DNA of 64,000 nt, taken from NCBI GenBank assembly GCA_033026295.1, contig CM065175.1, positions 1,105,501 to 1,169,500 on the forward strand, written 5' to 3'. Source of the DNA: Channa striata (Eukaryota > Chordata > Actinopteri > Anabantiformes > Channidae). The notes under the pieces are model-generated. The model did no database searches. It saw only the letters and a list, made by a program, of their open reading frames with translations, and had not been told where the DNA came from. A program made the position numbers and the translations under genes. Positions 36,975 to 47,896 of the stretch are shown here, in pieces; position 1 is the first letter of the stretch; every line of letters starts with the position of its first letter.

Positions 36975-38378
36975 ATGAGGAATCAATCATTCAGGGTGAA
37001 CCACCCGTCCGACAATTCCTTGGTAACCTCACTGAAAAGGGGGATTACACAAAAGCCTTATTTAGTAGTGACGCTGGAAAACACAGTAAGACACGAAGCT
37101 CTCCTTGACACAGCTGCAGATATCACTTTGATGTCGATTGCATTGTTTAACAGACTGAAAACAATAATGCATCAGAAAGGCAAAAATCTTAAACTACATC
37201 TTTGCTCTTTTAACATTCAACCTTACACACCAGAGGGACCACTCTTACACATATAGCTTCGATCCATTGGTCTAGTGGACCAATTGGTCCACCCACTTTA
37301 TGTGTCCCTTCCCCTTACTGATAGGCAAGGACCTAATTAACCGCTTGGAACCTGTAATTGACTTCAAGCATTCCCGGATATGGGCACAGAACCGTAACCC
37401 TTTGCCCTTTCTCCATCAACAGCTTGTGATGGCAGATACATTGGCCAACAACAGCGCCACCCTGTGCACACCCTGGACATTTATTGCCCACCCATGGCAT
37501 TTGGTGATGCCTCATGCTCAATTCCGCAATGGCTACTCCTGCCGCTGCCACCATGTCACCTTCCTTCACTGAGCATGACCTGCTTTATCTCCAATCCTGG
37601 GATCCAGCCATTCGGACTATGATCCTGCACCTGTCTGCACCTTTGGTTCACCGCATTTCGGATTCTGACCTTGATTGTGTCCCTGACTTGACTCACCTTT
37701 ACCACAATCGCACATCCCTGCGCATTGTTAAGGGCCTTCTCATGTATGTCTCCAAACCCTCACTTCTCCTTTGGTCGTGGTGCCTTGAGCCAAAGGGGGT
37801 AATAATAACACAGGCCCATGAAGCTTCATGCGCAGAACACAGAGGAGTCAGAGCTACATGCAATGCACTCCAAAAAGTGGCTTACTGGCCACAAATGAGG
37901 AGAGATGTCGCAAACCATGTCAGAAACTGTTTGGTTTGTCTGCAATTTCGCCCAGTTCACCTAGTCCACCAGACCCTTTACAGGTATTTCCTTCTCTTGG
38001 TCCAAGACAGCAAATACTACACATCAGTACAGGGCTGATGTGAACAAACAGCCCGAAAGCACTTTTGCTTTTGCCCAGAAGCACTTGGACAAAGGTGTGG
38101 AAGGCCGTAAAACCTGCTATGATCACAAAGCTTCCTACCAAGATTTCCAGGTGGGGAATCATGTGGTACTGCATCTCTGCCCAACCAACCTGGAAAAGAA
38201 ATGCAAAACCAGAGAAGCTCAGCCGAAGCTTCGCCCACATTGGTCAGGCCCATACCTGATCACAGACAAACTTTCACCTGTGACCTACCAAATAAAAATC
38301 AACAAAGGTCAGGTGGAGCCTACATTTAAATGGGTTCACCAAAATCAGATTGAGCTGCACAAGCCCTTCATGGGACTT
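36975..38378 (+). pseudogene. LTR-retroelement pol relic, unit 15 (cut by gap)
   Basis: The protease frame is open to 37256. This copy has several private changes not explained by homopolymers: ggtccaagacag near 38000 (others ggtctcgcgacag), catttggtgatg near 37500, aatcatgtggt near 38158. The integrase tail reads without the early TAA up to the N run. Confidence 0.85.
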
Positions 38379-38478
38379 NNNNNNNNNNNNNNNNNNNNNN
38401 NNNNNNNNNNNNNNNNNNNNNNNNNNNNNNNNNNNNNNNNNNNNNNNNNNNNNNNNNNNNNNNNNNNNNNNNNNNNNN
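38379..38478. other. Assembly gap (100 N)
   Basis: Exactly 100 Ns follow unit 15 in the integrase tail and precede unique sequence. This is the usual placeholder for a scaffold join of unknown length, so the array may be much longer and the neighbouring genes may not truly sit this close to it. Confidence 0.98.
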
Positions 38479-39534
38479 TCCATTTGTCTCTTGAACCGTC
38501 AGGTGTAGAGGAGTGCATGGCCGACTCAGTGACTGCAAGGTGTCCAAGTCTTGTGCGGCAAAACCAGCCCCAACCATCAGCCCTCCAGTGCCGTGACAGT
38601 GGGTATGAGGTATCTGTTGATTTAGTTTTTTGGTTTAGTTTTGGACATAAAGACATTGTTCCAGCAGTTTTGTGAACCTCATGTTCTTTTTAGTTAGAAG
38701 TGACTGGATGAATCAGGTCCAGGCAGTATGATGAGACGTTTCTTGAAACATTTAGGGATATCAAAGTACATGGCCTTTAATTATTGGCATAAAATATTGT
38801 ATAATACAGTGATTATCCCTGCATTGTACAACATTGACCACCAGAGGGCGGGAAAACAGAGCAAACATCCTGCAACAACAACCATTGCATCACCTCAACA
38901 AGCCAACGTTACAGAAAATGTAAATGAGCATTAGAAAACAATCAAATACTATTTCCTGAAAGTCTAATTCTATCTGCCGTCCGCCAGCTCCAATCAAAGT
39001 GTATGAGCGAGAGAAGAAGCGTTTGTGCTGTTTGAGTGTGACGTACTGTCCTGTACATGCAGAGCTGCTTGGATCTGGTTCACATTTACTGGTGGTGTCC
39101 CTCTGTCGTAAACTGGGTTGGGCTTAGTGGTCTGGGTTACACAACAAGAGGCCTGCAAACAGCACAACAGTTTTTGGAGACTCGTGTTGTGCATTTTGTA
39201 GTAAATGCTGCAGCCTGAAGGTCAAGAGACTAAAAGGAACAGGACGTATTTAGAGTAGCACTTCTCTGACCAGGCTTTTATAGTCCTGCGTGATAATCCT
39301 CCTGTTCACGCTTGTGTCTTCTTCTACTTTCTCTTACACCACTGAGTTACATCCTCTCTCACCAAACTGCGTATTCCTTCAACTTAATCCAGCATGGCGT
39401 GTGCCTTACATTCTAATTTTCTCTGGATGAACTTTGCATCTGCTAATGCCTTTAGCCTTGTTTGCCCAGATCATCACCTTAACAGAACAGAGATGACAGA
39501 CGAGCACGAAACATGTTTCTGTTTGTGTGCAAAC

Positions 39535-39675
39535 CCCATTTCCAGAAAAGGTGGAGGATAAAATGGGAAGAACTAAAGAATGCAATGATTTACAAACCAC
39601 ATGGAACCAACTGAATTTTTGATCGAGACAGTTTGTTGAAACTGTACACAGCATCCCACCTTTTCTGGAAACGGG
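39535..39675. mobile_element. Short MITE with 20-bp terminal inverted repeats
   Basis: The left end CCCATTTCCAGAAAAGGTGG (39535-39554) is matched in reverse complement at the right end (39656-39675) with one mismatch. The 141-bp element has no coding capacity. The ends are those of a widespread teleost Tc1/mariner-type family, and the same terminal sequence closes the decayed transposon near 54602. Confidence 0.75.
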
Positions 39676-40320
39676 ACTGAATTTCTCTGCATTCTGTGCA
39701 CTGCAGAGTGAAAAAGTACTAAAAGCATTTTGGTCATAATTCATGCTAAAAAATGTTTTCATCAGCAAACTAAGTAGCCCTGCCCACGGTTATGAAGGAA
39801 ACACACATCTGATGTTGAAACTGCTGAAACTAACAATGCATTAATCACCTATACCACATGTTCCATGTGTTTTAAAGCTTCATCTTCTTCAGCTGGTGTT
39901 GTAAATAAAATGTGTTCTAGTGTATGTAGCTCAACATGTGGTGAAATGCAAGTTTAGTGCATGTCAAGTGAAGATGAACTGCGAAAAGAATTTCGGTTTG
40001 GAGTAAAGCCTAACTTATGTTGTGAGGAAATGAAGTTCTCCCTCAAATAAATGAGAAGGGAAAATAAATGTTAGGAATTCAGCTGCAAAAGGCAAAATCT
40101 TGCTCTGTCTGAATCCACGGAGGATGCTACTGCCTGTGCAACTTGTGACACCACGCGGGAATTCACCACTTTTGCAGCTATACTGAAATAAGTCAAGCTA
40201 CCTCACGTCAGCAGGTCAGAGGTGTCCACTGGGGGGGACTTATCGTCTAATCAGTTCATTCACGAGTTTTTTGACTTTTTGTTCATGACGATAGAACTGA
40301 TACGAGGTCACAGTGATCCT

Positions 40321-40370
40321 ACATTTACCTTTAGTGCTTCGGCAGACGCTTTTATCCAAAGCGACTTACA
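40321..40370 (+). repeat. Fragment of a high-copy teleost interspersed repeat
   Basis: Contains the motif ggcagacgcttttatccaaa followed by gcgacttaca, a familiar tail segment of a teleost SINE-like repeat. A second copy of the motif occurs at 63004-63030, attached to a tRNA-like head. Confidence 0.6.
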
Positions 40371-42437
40371 GAAAACATTACACTTACATGGATGGATGGA
40401 CAACATGAAAACCAAATGTTTCCAGCACAGAAACATAAAAACCAAACAGGCTGAGACACTGAGCCGGAGCAGTTGTCCTGTCCCAGTCACCAGCCTCCAT
40501 TCTCAAAGTTTGAGGATGTGATAGTTGCTGTATCCAAAGCCAAACATAAACTGAAGGAAATTCTTTGTGAGGAAATTGCCTGCCTTTCCTTAGCAGTGAC
40601 TGAAAGGGATGTTGTAAGAACAAAAGATTGAATGAGTCAGAGTGATAAGACACAAACATCTGAGATGCGACTAAGAATTTTGTCGTTACCTGGAAAGTTG
40701 GTGGCAGATTTCACAGGGATCTGGCGGAGTGAGGGGGAGCTGAACACTAGCTGAGGCCTCACACATGACAATCAGAGAACTTTAATCTCACCCTTTGTTC
40801 TCGTACATGACAGGACAGGAATATTTACTGCAGCATCTCTGAAACACATACTCTGGGCAGATTGAATGGGTGGGCTTCTCCTGTGGTTTTCAATGCACCA
40901 TTACAGGAAAAAAAAATCTGAAAATGCCATTCAAAGGAGAAGGCCTTCGATTTATTTATATTTCTATTTGTATTTGGGTTATCTATCTGCTTCTCCAAAA
41001 AAGCTTCCAAACATGTGAGTGAGAGGCCATAGATCAAAATGCTGTTTCTGGGCCCCGGTCAAATTATGTACAAAAAATTTAGGTCCATCACAATCTCATT
41101 TCTATGTAATTGATCAGCTGTCCATTGCCTAATGCCTCCTTCGGCACGTTTCGAAGACAGTACAACAGGCAGGACATATTCATCTTTATAGGTCTTATTC
41201 AGCAAAGAAAAAACTAAAATTAAGACCATAATTCATAACAAAACATTTATTGCACAACACTAACTCAAGCGGATACTAGAACGATAAAGAATGCACACAT
41301 TTAGCTGCATTATTATTAGCGTGTTTGAAAGTTCCCTTTGTGAACCATTCCTGGTTCCTCTTTCACACAACGGCAAACTCAAATAAACGAAACGCAGCTT
41401 TATTATAGCAAGTAAAGACCAAAAGTTTTGGTTTGGATCAAACTCTTTGCATGTTGTGAGGAAGTGAACTTCTCCGCTGAGTCACTGAGACTAAATCTTG
41501 CTGTTTGATGGAGGCTTCCACCACGCGAACTCTCAAGACTTATTTGTCATGGACTGCCTTTCTAGATCTGCAAACTGGCATCAGGTGAGAGATCACTGAG
41601 CTGAAGAAGACAGACACTGGGCTTCAAATTTATTTGAATCTTTTTACTTTTCATCCAATAGAAAACAATATTACTTTTCACACACAGCTGAAATGCTGAC
41701 ATTTTCGTTTATGATCCATGGGTATTTCAAACGGGCGTACGCAGTACGTGCTTGTCTGTCATTGAAGTTTAAGAATGTTTTACAGACATGTGTGTGCACA
41801 GCTGAACATTTCCCTCTTATTTATATCAAACGTTAAATTGCATTTCACTCGTTCATGTGAGGATGTCTGATTAGTAATCAGCACTTCTGTTAAGCTCTTG
41901 ATTATCCCACAACAGTAAAATTTTTCTCTTTGTCCTATGCACAAATTCAGAATTTGAAAATATGATACAGAGCAGAGCAGACACTAACACAAAAAATAAA
42001 AATAGAAAGCAAGTGTAACAGTATTTGTTACACAGAAGAGAAGTTTCCTTTTTAGAAACCTGTATCTCTGAGCAGAGGCCAAAACGTCCGTTCTGTTCGG
42101 CAGAAAAGACGAAGCAGATAATACTGGTACTAAATAAGTGATTGCCACTGTATGAAGGCACGTTTAAAACAAGCCATTAATGCAACAATTATATGTCTAT
42201 AAAAGAGTACTACACTATTAGAATTAAATCAAGTGCGTGTGTTTGCAAAAGTACTTTTCATACTGTATACACAATATAAATGTAAGTAGTGGTAAATAGC
42301 TGTAGTAGCTTGAGATTATTAAAGAAAATGCATCACACTTGAGATATTCCTCCTTCCCATTATCCTAAATCTACATGTGAATACAAAAAGTGTTTCTGGG
42401 CTGAGAGCACAGGGACGGGCGTGTGCGTGCCTACAGT

Positions 42438-42586
42438 TTAGGTAATCATCTTGAATTTGCTGCCATCGAGCGGTGATGTCATCAGCCGCGCTGAACCTGG
42501 GGAGTGCAGAGGCCGCCACATGTTTCTCCAAACGACAGTGCAGACCCGGGAAACCAGCAGGACACAGGCTAACACCAACAGAACGA
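42438..42586 (-). CDS. TspO-like gene, terminal coding exon 7
   Basis: Encodes residues 258-306 and the TAA stop: the last membrane segment, then a basic cytosolic-looking tail ending in KFKMIT. The acceptor is gtgcacacag. Confidence 0.86.
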
Positions 42587-45500
42587 CTGTGTGCACACAA
42601 GGGGAAAAAGAATCAGTGGGCAACTCGGGCGGTCAGAGCAAAGAAACCTCGTGCTTAAAAATGCAAATAATTTCATGAATGTGTGGCTTCAGAAGGTTTT
42701 CTGAGCCCTTCACTTTTTGGCCATGTACGAAGTGTAGAACAGCCTCAATTAAAGAGGCTGCACTTCGTTAGTACTTCATTAGCTTTTGTAGACTGCAACG
42801 ACCGAACCAAAATGAGACGTTGCGGCCCAGAGAGGACTGCAAGATAACTAGGATTACCCACGATCATAAGATATTTTTGTTGGGTGGCGGCGGGATGTGC
42901 GTCCTGAATTGAGACAACGTGATCCGATGAACACCAGAAACCATATTTTCTAAAGCTAAGGCACAGCATGAATGTCGGGCAGAAAGAAGACGGTTTGTTA
43001 GACTGTACTTAAAAAGGTGCAAATATGCCTTGTGTTGTGTGAAATCACAGTGATCTGTCTTGATTCATAATTTAAACTCACCCATGAACACAGAGTTTGG
43101 AGTGGGATCATCTAGGTTAAAATGTCTGAAGAGGATTCCCACCAGAGCCACAATGACAACTGGGTAGACTGTCAGGATGTTACGCACCCAACGGTCCAGC
43201 ACCCAGTTTTCAAGAATGAACCTAGACACACATACAGTATTCACTGGACTAAAATCCAATCAATCTTCTAATATGTAATGTTGAGTGTGTTGTTTTACTT
43301 GCACAACATTCATTTCATCTTACCATCCTACCACCTCTGCAAACAGGATGCACAGAGAGACAGTTGCTGCTGTGCTCCTGTCCACACCCCACAGGTGGAG
43401 AACCAATGAAAATTTGATCAGAGAAGCAATAGAAATCCATGTGGCATAGAGAGCCAAACCATTCTGCACCTGAACATATGAACATTTATAAACACAGAAA
43501 CATTACTCACATGCAATGAGCAGATTCTGTATATTTTAATACTATATATTTTGCCGTGCATAAACAAAGGTGTACAAATTTGAAGAACTTCTTTATGGTC
43601 AAATCTATCTCAGCACACACTCAGACCTACCAATATTCGGAGACAGGCCAGGTCTTTGCGATGGTACGTCTGTAACCACAGTCCAAAGTAATCTGTGGCA
43701 AAGCAACAGCAGAACAAAGCACTGTAGCTGGAAATGGCCAGCAGGATTAACACAACCAGAGCCGCCAGCATCAACCTGCGTGACACAGATTCTCAGATCA
43801 ACTTTAAGACATTCACACATATTGTAGCTAGTACATTTGTGATAATTAATGCATTTCAGGGATTTGAAAGTCTGTCTACAGTCTTAATATGGTCAATCGC
43901 AACAAATAAGCAGACTGAACTCACTAGATTACACATATTAATCACCTCCAATAATGGGCACTACTAATTGTTTTTATGCTGTTTCTGTCCAAATTAATAG
44001 ACTTACTCTCTGTCCCACACCAACAGCCATGTGATGTTTAGCACCATATTTAAGAGCCAGCAAAAATAGAAGGTGTATGATAGGAGACACTGAGCCCACG
44101 ATCTATTAAGAGAAAGAGAAATATCAGTTTCATTTGCAGGTTGCTCAAATCAGGGAGTCCTGTCAGAAAGGCTGAATCAGGGAACATTTGGTTTGACAGC
44201 TGTGATGTTAGCTTACCCTCTGCATACATATGATGTGATGTATAGGACCATTAGTGTGAGCCAGGTGTAGATAACACCCCAAATAGAAAAGGTCCAGCCG
44301 GCTGGAGTGATGTCCGTCTCATAGCGGGCTGACACATTCCCAGTGGACGAATGGAAAAGTCCTGAAAAATCAAGACATTCAGTCATAAGAGTGAAGTCAA
44401 GTCCAACACAGATGATATCTACATACAGTACGTCCCAAAGGTGTCAGGGGGGTTGAGTTTGGGTCTTTGTGCAGGCCAATCCCATTTTTCCGCATCAAAC
44501 CGGGAAAAAACTTGTTGGTGGAGCTGGCACTAGTGTGTGGGAGCACTGTTACACGGAAACAGGAAAGAGCTTAACACAAGCGGTGGCTTTAAGACTGCAG
44601 ACACACTATTGTCTGAAAACGATTTGTGCTCCAAGATTAGTTTTTGTAACAGTCATCGTTGTACAGTCATCGTTGTAGAGACAGTGGTGTATTTCTGCCC
44701 TCTCTCAACATGATTAGTTTATTATCGTCATGGAGACCAGCAGGCATCGGGTAACGATGAAAGTGACCTTTTGCGCTCTCTTGGTTATCATTCAACAAGA
44801 ACAGCAAGGAGGACTCTGATCCTTTACTCAGAGACAGGGTTTAAAACATTTTATTGAATCTGAAATTATTAGGACTCTGATCTCAATCTTCCTATTTAAG
44901 CAAAGACCTGTTGAATCTCTGATCTGTTCATTTATTTAGTTGTTACTTTTCCGTATGCTCAATGCAGGACCAAACACATTTAAACGGGTTTTGTGTAACA
45001 ACATAAATAACTTACTGTTTTTTAACCAACAAAGACAAAAGGTCATTATATTTGTTACCAATGGACCAATTACCAGACAAATATGACAACAACAGTTTGA
45101 CTATAACAATCCGTCCATTCCATAAGTCCATGTCAGCTATGACGTCCTGCTGGGGATTTTATTCAAGCCCAGTGTCAGAGAAAACCAGTCGTCATGGCAC
45201 TTTTATGCAACATTTATGGTAGAAATCGACATTAACTACGTCGAACGGATCACCCTTATGAAAAATGAACACAGTAAAACTTCTGACGAATGACTCACTG
45301 CATTTACGGACGAGGCAAGAACATTTGGTACACAGCCAAAACTGTAGCTGTAGACATTAGTTCTTTAACAGTTTCAGTGGAACTGCTGCCATCAAACAAG
45401 GAGCCCGAAGCGGCGAATACTTGGGGAACCACTGACTCATGCTGGTTGATGGAAAACCTCCATCTGAACAGAACCAAGTCCAGTCTTTAACAGACGCCTG

Positions 45501-45848
45501 ACGGTTCGGAATGAACGGAACTGGGTGTTGGTGCCACACCCTGAGCACGGATGGAAAACTCCCGTTTCCCCTCACAGGGTTTTTACACGAAGCTGCTCGG
45601 TTTTCATGTTTGACGCAATTACGCAGCAGAAGAAAAGTCACAAACACAAAAAACGTCGCTGATTCTTCTTCGGTTATTTCTACAACGCTAGCCAGCGTTA
45701 GCTAGACATGCTAACTAAGTTCAAGTGAACGTCGTTTCACTAACTCACCTTTGCCTGCTCCGGCCAAAGCGTTCACAACTAGAAGGACAACAAACACCAG
45801 CGCACACAGAACAATCACAAAAATCCGGGCCAAACGGTTTTCCTTCAT
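42438..45848 (-). CDS. TspO/MBR-like (tryptophan-rich sensory protein family) multi-pass membrane protein, 7 coding exons
   Basis: Joining exons 45749-45848, 44217-44361, 44007-44102, 43631-43775, 43324-43469, 43082-43221 and 42438-42586 gives one continuous 306-residue frame; every junction is GT-AG and phases agree. The protein has about eight hydrophobic segments: one N-terminal (residues 8-28), two in exon 5, and one in each other exon. Exon 2 carries the diagnostic stretch ITPAGWTFSIWGVIY, which resembles tryptophan-rich sensory/TspO-like proteins, as does the VNALAG segment before it. It is not the classical five-helix TSPO. A membrane location follows; ligand and role are unknown. The start is the first ATG after a GC-rich promoter, and residues 1-7 are polar before the first helix. 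No specific symbol is assigned. Confidence 0.88.
43082..43221 (-). CDS. TspO-like gene, coding exon 6
   Basis: Encodes residues 211-257: ENWVLDRWVRN followed by membrane segment 7 and the polar loop DDPTPNS. Donor ATGG|GTGAGT. Confidence 0.88.
43324..43469 (-). CDS. TspO-like gene, coding exon 5
   Basis: Encodes residues 163-210, two membrane segments separated by the loop LWGVDRST. Acceptor tgttcag; donor GATG|GTAAGA. Confidence 0.87.
43631..43775 (-). CDS. TspO-like gene, coding exon 4
   Basis: Encodes residues 114-162: membrane segment 4 ending in a Cys-Cys-Cys run, then a basic loop (LQTYHRKDLACLR). Donor TTG|GTAGGT. Confidence 0.87.
44007..44102 (-). CDS. TspO-like gene, coding exon 3
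   Basis: Encodes residues 82-113, mostly membrane segment 3, rich in Trp and Leu. Acceptor cttaatag; donor AGA|GTAAGT. Confidence 0.88.
44217..44361 (-). CDS. TspO-like gene, coding exon 2
   Basis: Encodes residues 34-81. Holds the family signature TPAGWTFSIWGVIYTW and membrane segment 2. Acceptor ttttcag; donor GG|GTAAGC. Confidence 0.88.
45749..45848 (-). CDS. TspO-like gene, coding exon 1
   Basis: Encodes residues 1-33: a short polar start (MKENRLAR), a long hydrophobic helix, then VNALAGAGK. The donor is GGCAAAG|GTGAGT, splitting codon 34 after its first base. Confidence 0.88.
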
Positions 45849-46020
45849 CGTGGACGAGTGTCCGTGTGTCCGGCTGCTGCTGCTCACGGTCCAGGAGAAA
45901 GTAACACAACCGCACGTTGGAAAACGGAGCCTTCACGTGCCCTGTGGGAACGCCCACAGCGAGCGAGGACAAAAGTCCGCCAATCAAAGTTCGCACGAGC
46001 ACACGTCACTGCAGCGTGAG
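45849..46020 (-). promoter_or_regulatory. 5' region and probable promoter of the TspO-like gene
   Basis: GC-rich DNA with more CpGs than its surroundings lies directly upstream of the ATG. It contains an E-box CACGTG near 45935 and a CCAAT (plus-strand reading) at 45979. The transcription start cannot be placed. Confidence 0.5.
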
Positions 46021-47687
46021 CGCGGTTGATAATATCAACAATAACAGTTTGGTCATGAAATATTTTCATGACTGAGATGAGGTTATTAAACAGATATGAG
46101 ACCCATTTGAGGTCTGATGGCTCCCCACACAGGGAAAGAGTGGAAAAACAGATTCACCACATCCTGAATTTAGAACTGTGTACGAAAGCGACTTCAATCT
46201 ATGCAAGTCCGTGAAATAATACCTGAGCACTGACTTTGTCTGGAAATATTCAAAGGTCACACCACTGTTTTTATGAATTTCAGATGTCACCCTGGAGGGA
46301 TTAATCTATGGGCACAGGCCCATGGGGCAGCAGGCAGAAAATGATTTAACAAATTACCTAAAGTAACTAAAAACGGATGCAAAACGATCACAAAGAGATT
46401 ACACATGACTGTGATACAAAAAGCTACAGAAAAAAAGTCAACTGTTAGGACAAAAATCATTCTACCAAAAACTACCATTGTACTACGAAGAGACATATAA
46501 CTAATAAGACACAGACACAACAGTGAAGGAAAAAAAAATAATGACCCAAAAACACTACAAAGGGACACACAAATACACAAGTCAAAAAGTACTAAGACGA
46601 CAAAAGAAAATTAAATCACGGAATAGAAATGAAAAACTACTAAATGTTGCAGAAAAACTAAATACAAATGCAGAACAAATGCCAATTCTAAAACAAGTCA
46701 CCATGTCATAAACTGTTACAAGTACTGCTACTCACTGTAAGCTCTAATAACTGTCCTAACTAACATAAATGAGTAAACTCAAATCTGCATTTAGTACTTA
46801 TTTTCATTCAGTTAGAGGTAGTTGCAGGGCAAACAAGCTCATTTACTTATCGTTTTCGAATGAAACGAACTTAAATCAAAGTATAAATACAGTAGCAACA
46901 AATAAGACAGTGACACTACTGCACCAGTGGGAGGCGGCAACGCATCAACAGTGCTTAGAAATACTTAATATAAAAGTAATACCAGGGTCAAAGCACCAGC
47001 TGGCATTTGCTCAGATTTTAGAAAGTGCACTGGTGCAGGACATTTTATACTGTAGTGGGACTGATCTGAGTAACAGATCATTACAGATAATGGCCACAAG
47101 GGAGGCGTTTAGTTCGGCACAACAGACAGTAAATACCTTAGTATACAGGCGTGTACAAAAGTTTCATGTGTTTTTCTGTGTGAAATCATAATTAAAGGCA
47201 AATACAAGCTTAGACAAAAAAAAAAAAAAAAACAAACAAATATTTTAAAACATTAAGCCAAAAACGTGGGCAACACAAAGTTATGTCATTATGGAGGAAT
47301 TTAGGCCCATTCTTCTGTACATCTTTGCTTTAGTCCATTGAGTTTTTTGGACATTTGCTTTATGCACAGCTCCATTATGTCTCCTTTGGATCATTGTCCT
47401 GTTTTATGACCCACTTTGGACCCGGTGCCTAGGCCCTGTGGCTGCAAATCAAGCAGTTACACAAACATATACATTGTTTTAACAAATTTTTGAGTGAATG
47501 AATGATGACAATTAATGACAGCATCTAAAAATGTATTGGAAAAAGGGAAGCAAAAAATGTTATGATTTGGCCTGAAAATATTGCATCGACTGCAGCAGTT
47601 TCAGTTGTAATACTTAATTGTGAATTGTTTGGAGTCACTGACTGGCTAAATACCCCTCAATGTTCTATAAAATCTTTGCTGCAGAAA
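46021..47687. other. Intergenic region with decayed ACAAAGAGAC-type repeat
   Basis: No gene is supported. Roughly 46300-46640 has a GCCCATGG-containing start followed by A-rich degenerate iterations of a gacacaaa/ctacaaagagac theme, as in a common fish interspersed repeat. A poly-A/CA stretch lies near 47218. From about 47285 transposon-like sequence begins. Confidence 0.45.
47285..47425. mobile_element. Possible decayed DNA-transposon fragment
   Basis: Phrases such as aatttaggcccattcttct and tttggatcattgtcctgt recur in fish Tc1-like transposons read antisense to the transposase. A possible continuation (cctccatgcttcacagtgg) occurs near 48230, on the far side of the SINE at 47688, suggesting the SINE inserted into it. 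Confidence 0.4.
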
Positions 47688-47896
47688 GTGGGGCGGCAAT
47701 ACATTGGTAAAGCAGTTGTCCACGAACCACAGGGTCAGTGGTTTGATCCCTGGTACCTCCTTGCCATGTGGGCAAAAAACAGATCCCAAATTGCTCCCTT
47801 TGGGTGAGGTGAGCACTTTGCACGGCAGCCACTGCCATCGGTGTCTGAATGAGAAGGTACATTGGTAAAAACGCTAAATAAACAGGCATTTACCAA
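47688..47896 (+). mobile_element. tRNA-derived SINE (family A)
   Basis: The head contains a Pol III B-box-like GGTTTGATCCC (47740-47750) preceded by gcagttgtccacgaaccaca. The body ends in ggcatttacca. The same head, reversed, is found near 63062-63112. Confidence 0.7.

Larger units (their letters stand above)
1..38378 (+). repeat. Tandem array of ~2.62 kb tRNA-Val/retroelement units (15 copies)
   Basis: The same 2.61-2.63 kb sequence recurs head to tail. Using the conserved start of the tRNA flank as origin, units begin at 1, 2623, 5234, 7855, 10471, 13090, 15703, 18325, 20941, 23570, 26189, 28799, 31425, 34048 and 36682; the last is cut by the N gap. Units look nearly identical, differing by scattered substitutions and many one-base homopolymer indels. 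Layout of a unit: about 52 bp leader, tRNA-Val (minus strand), about 165 bp spacer, retroelement protease and integrase remnants (plus strand, about 1.4 kb), then about 0.9 kb of LTR-like non-coding DNA. The array starts before the window, so its true size is unknown. Near-identity across units implies recent amplification or ongoing homogenisation. Confidence 0.97.
38479..42437. other. Intergenic region between the array gap and the TspO-like gene
   Basis: No gene is supported here. It contains the MITE at 39535-39675, a repeat fragment at 40321-40370 and a pair of diverged duplicates (about 39988-40165 and 41421-41535). The 3' UTR of the minus-strand gene that ends at 42438 must extend into the right part; AATAAA signals on the minus strand occur near 41630 and 41400. 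Open frames here are short and unlike known proteins. Confidence 0.6.

Noticed and set aside
1..38378. CRISPR-like or bacterial repeat array
   Set aside because: The units are 2.6 kb with no short repeat/unique spacer pattern, and the neighbouring genes are spliced vertebrate genes.
46769..47191. 140-codon plus-strand frame upstream of the TspO-like gene
   Set aside because: It overlaps repeat-like sequence with an 11-bp inverted repeat (46919-46929 and 47028-47038) and shows no recognisable domain; likely repeat DNA.
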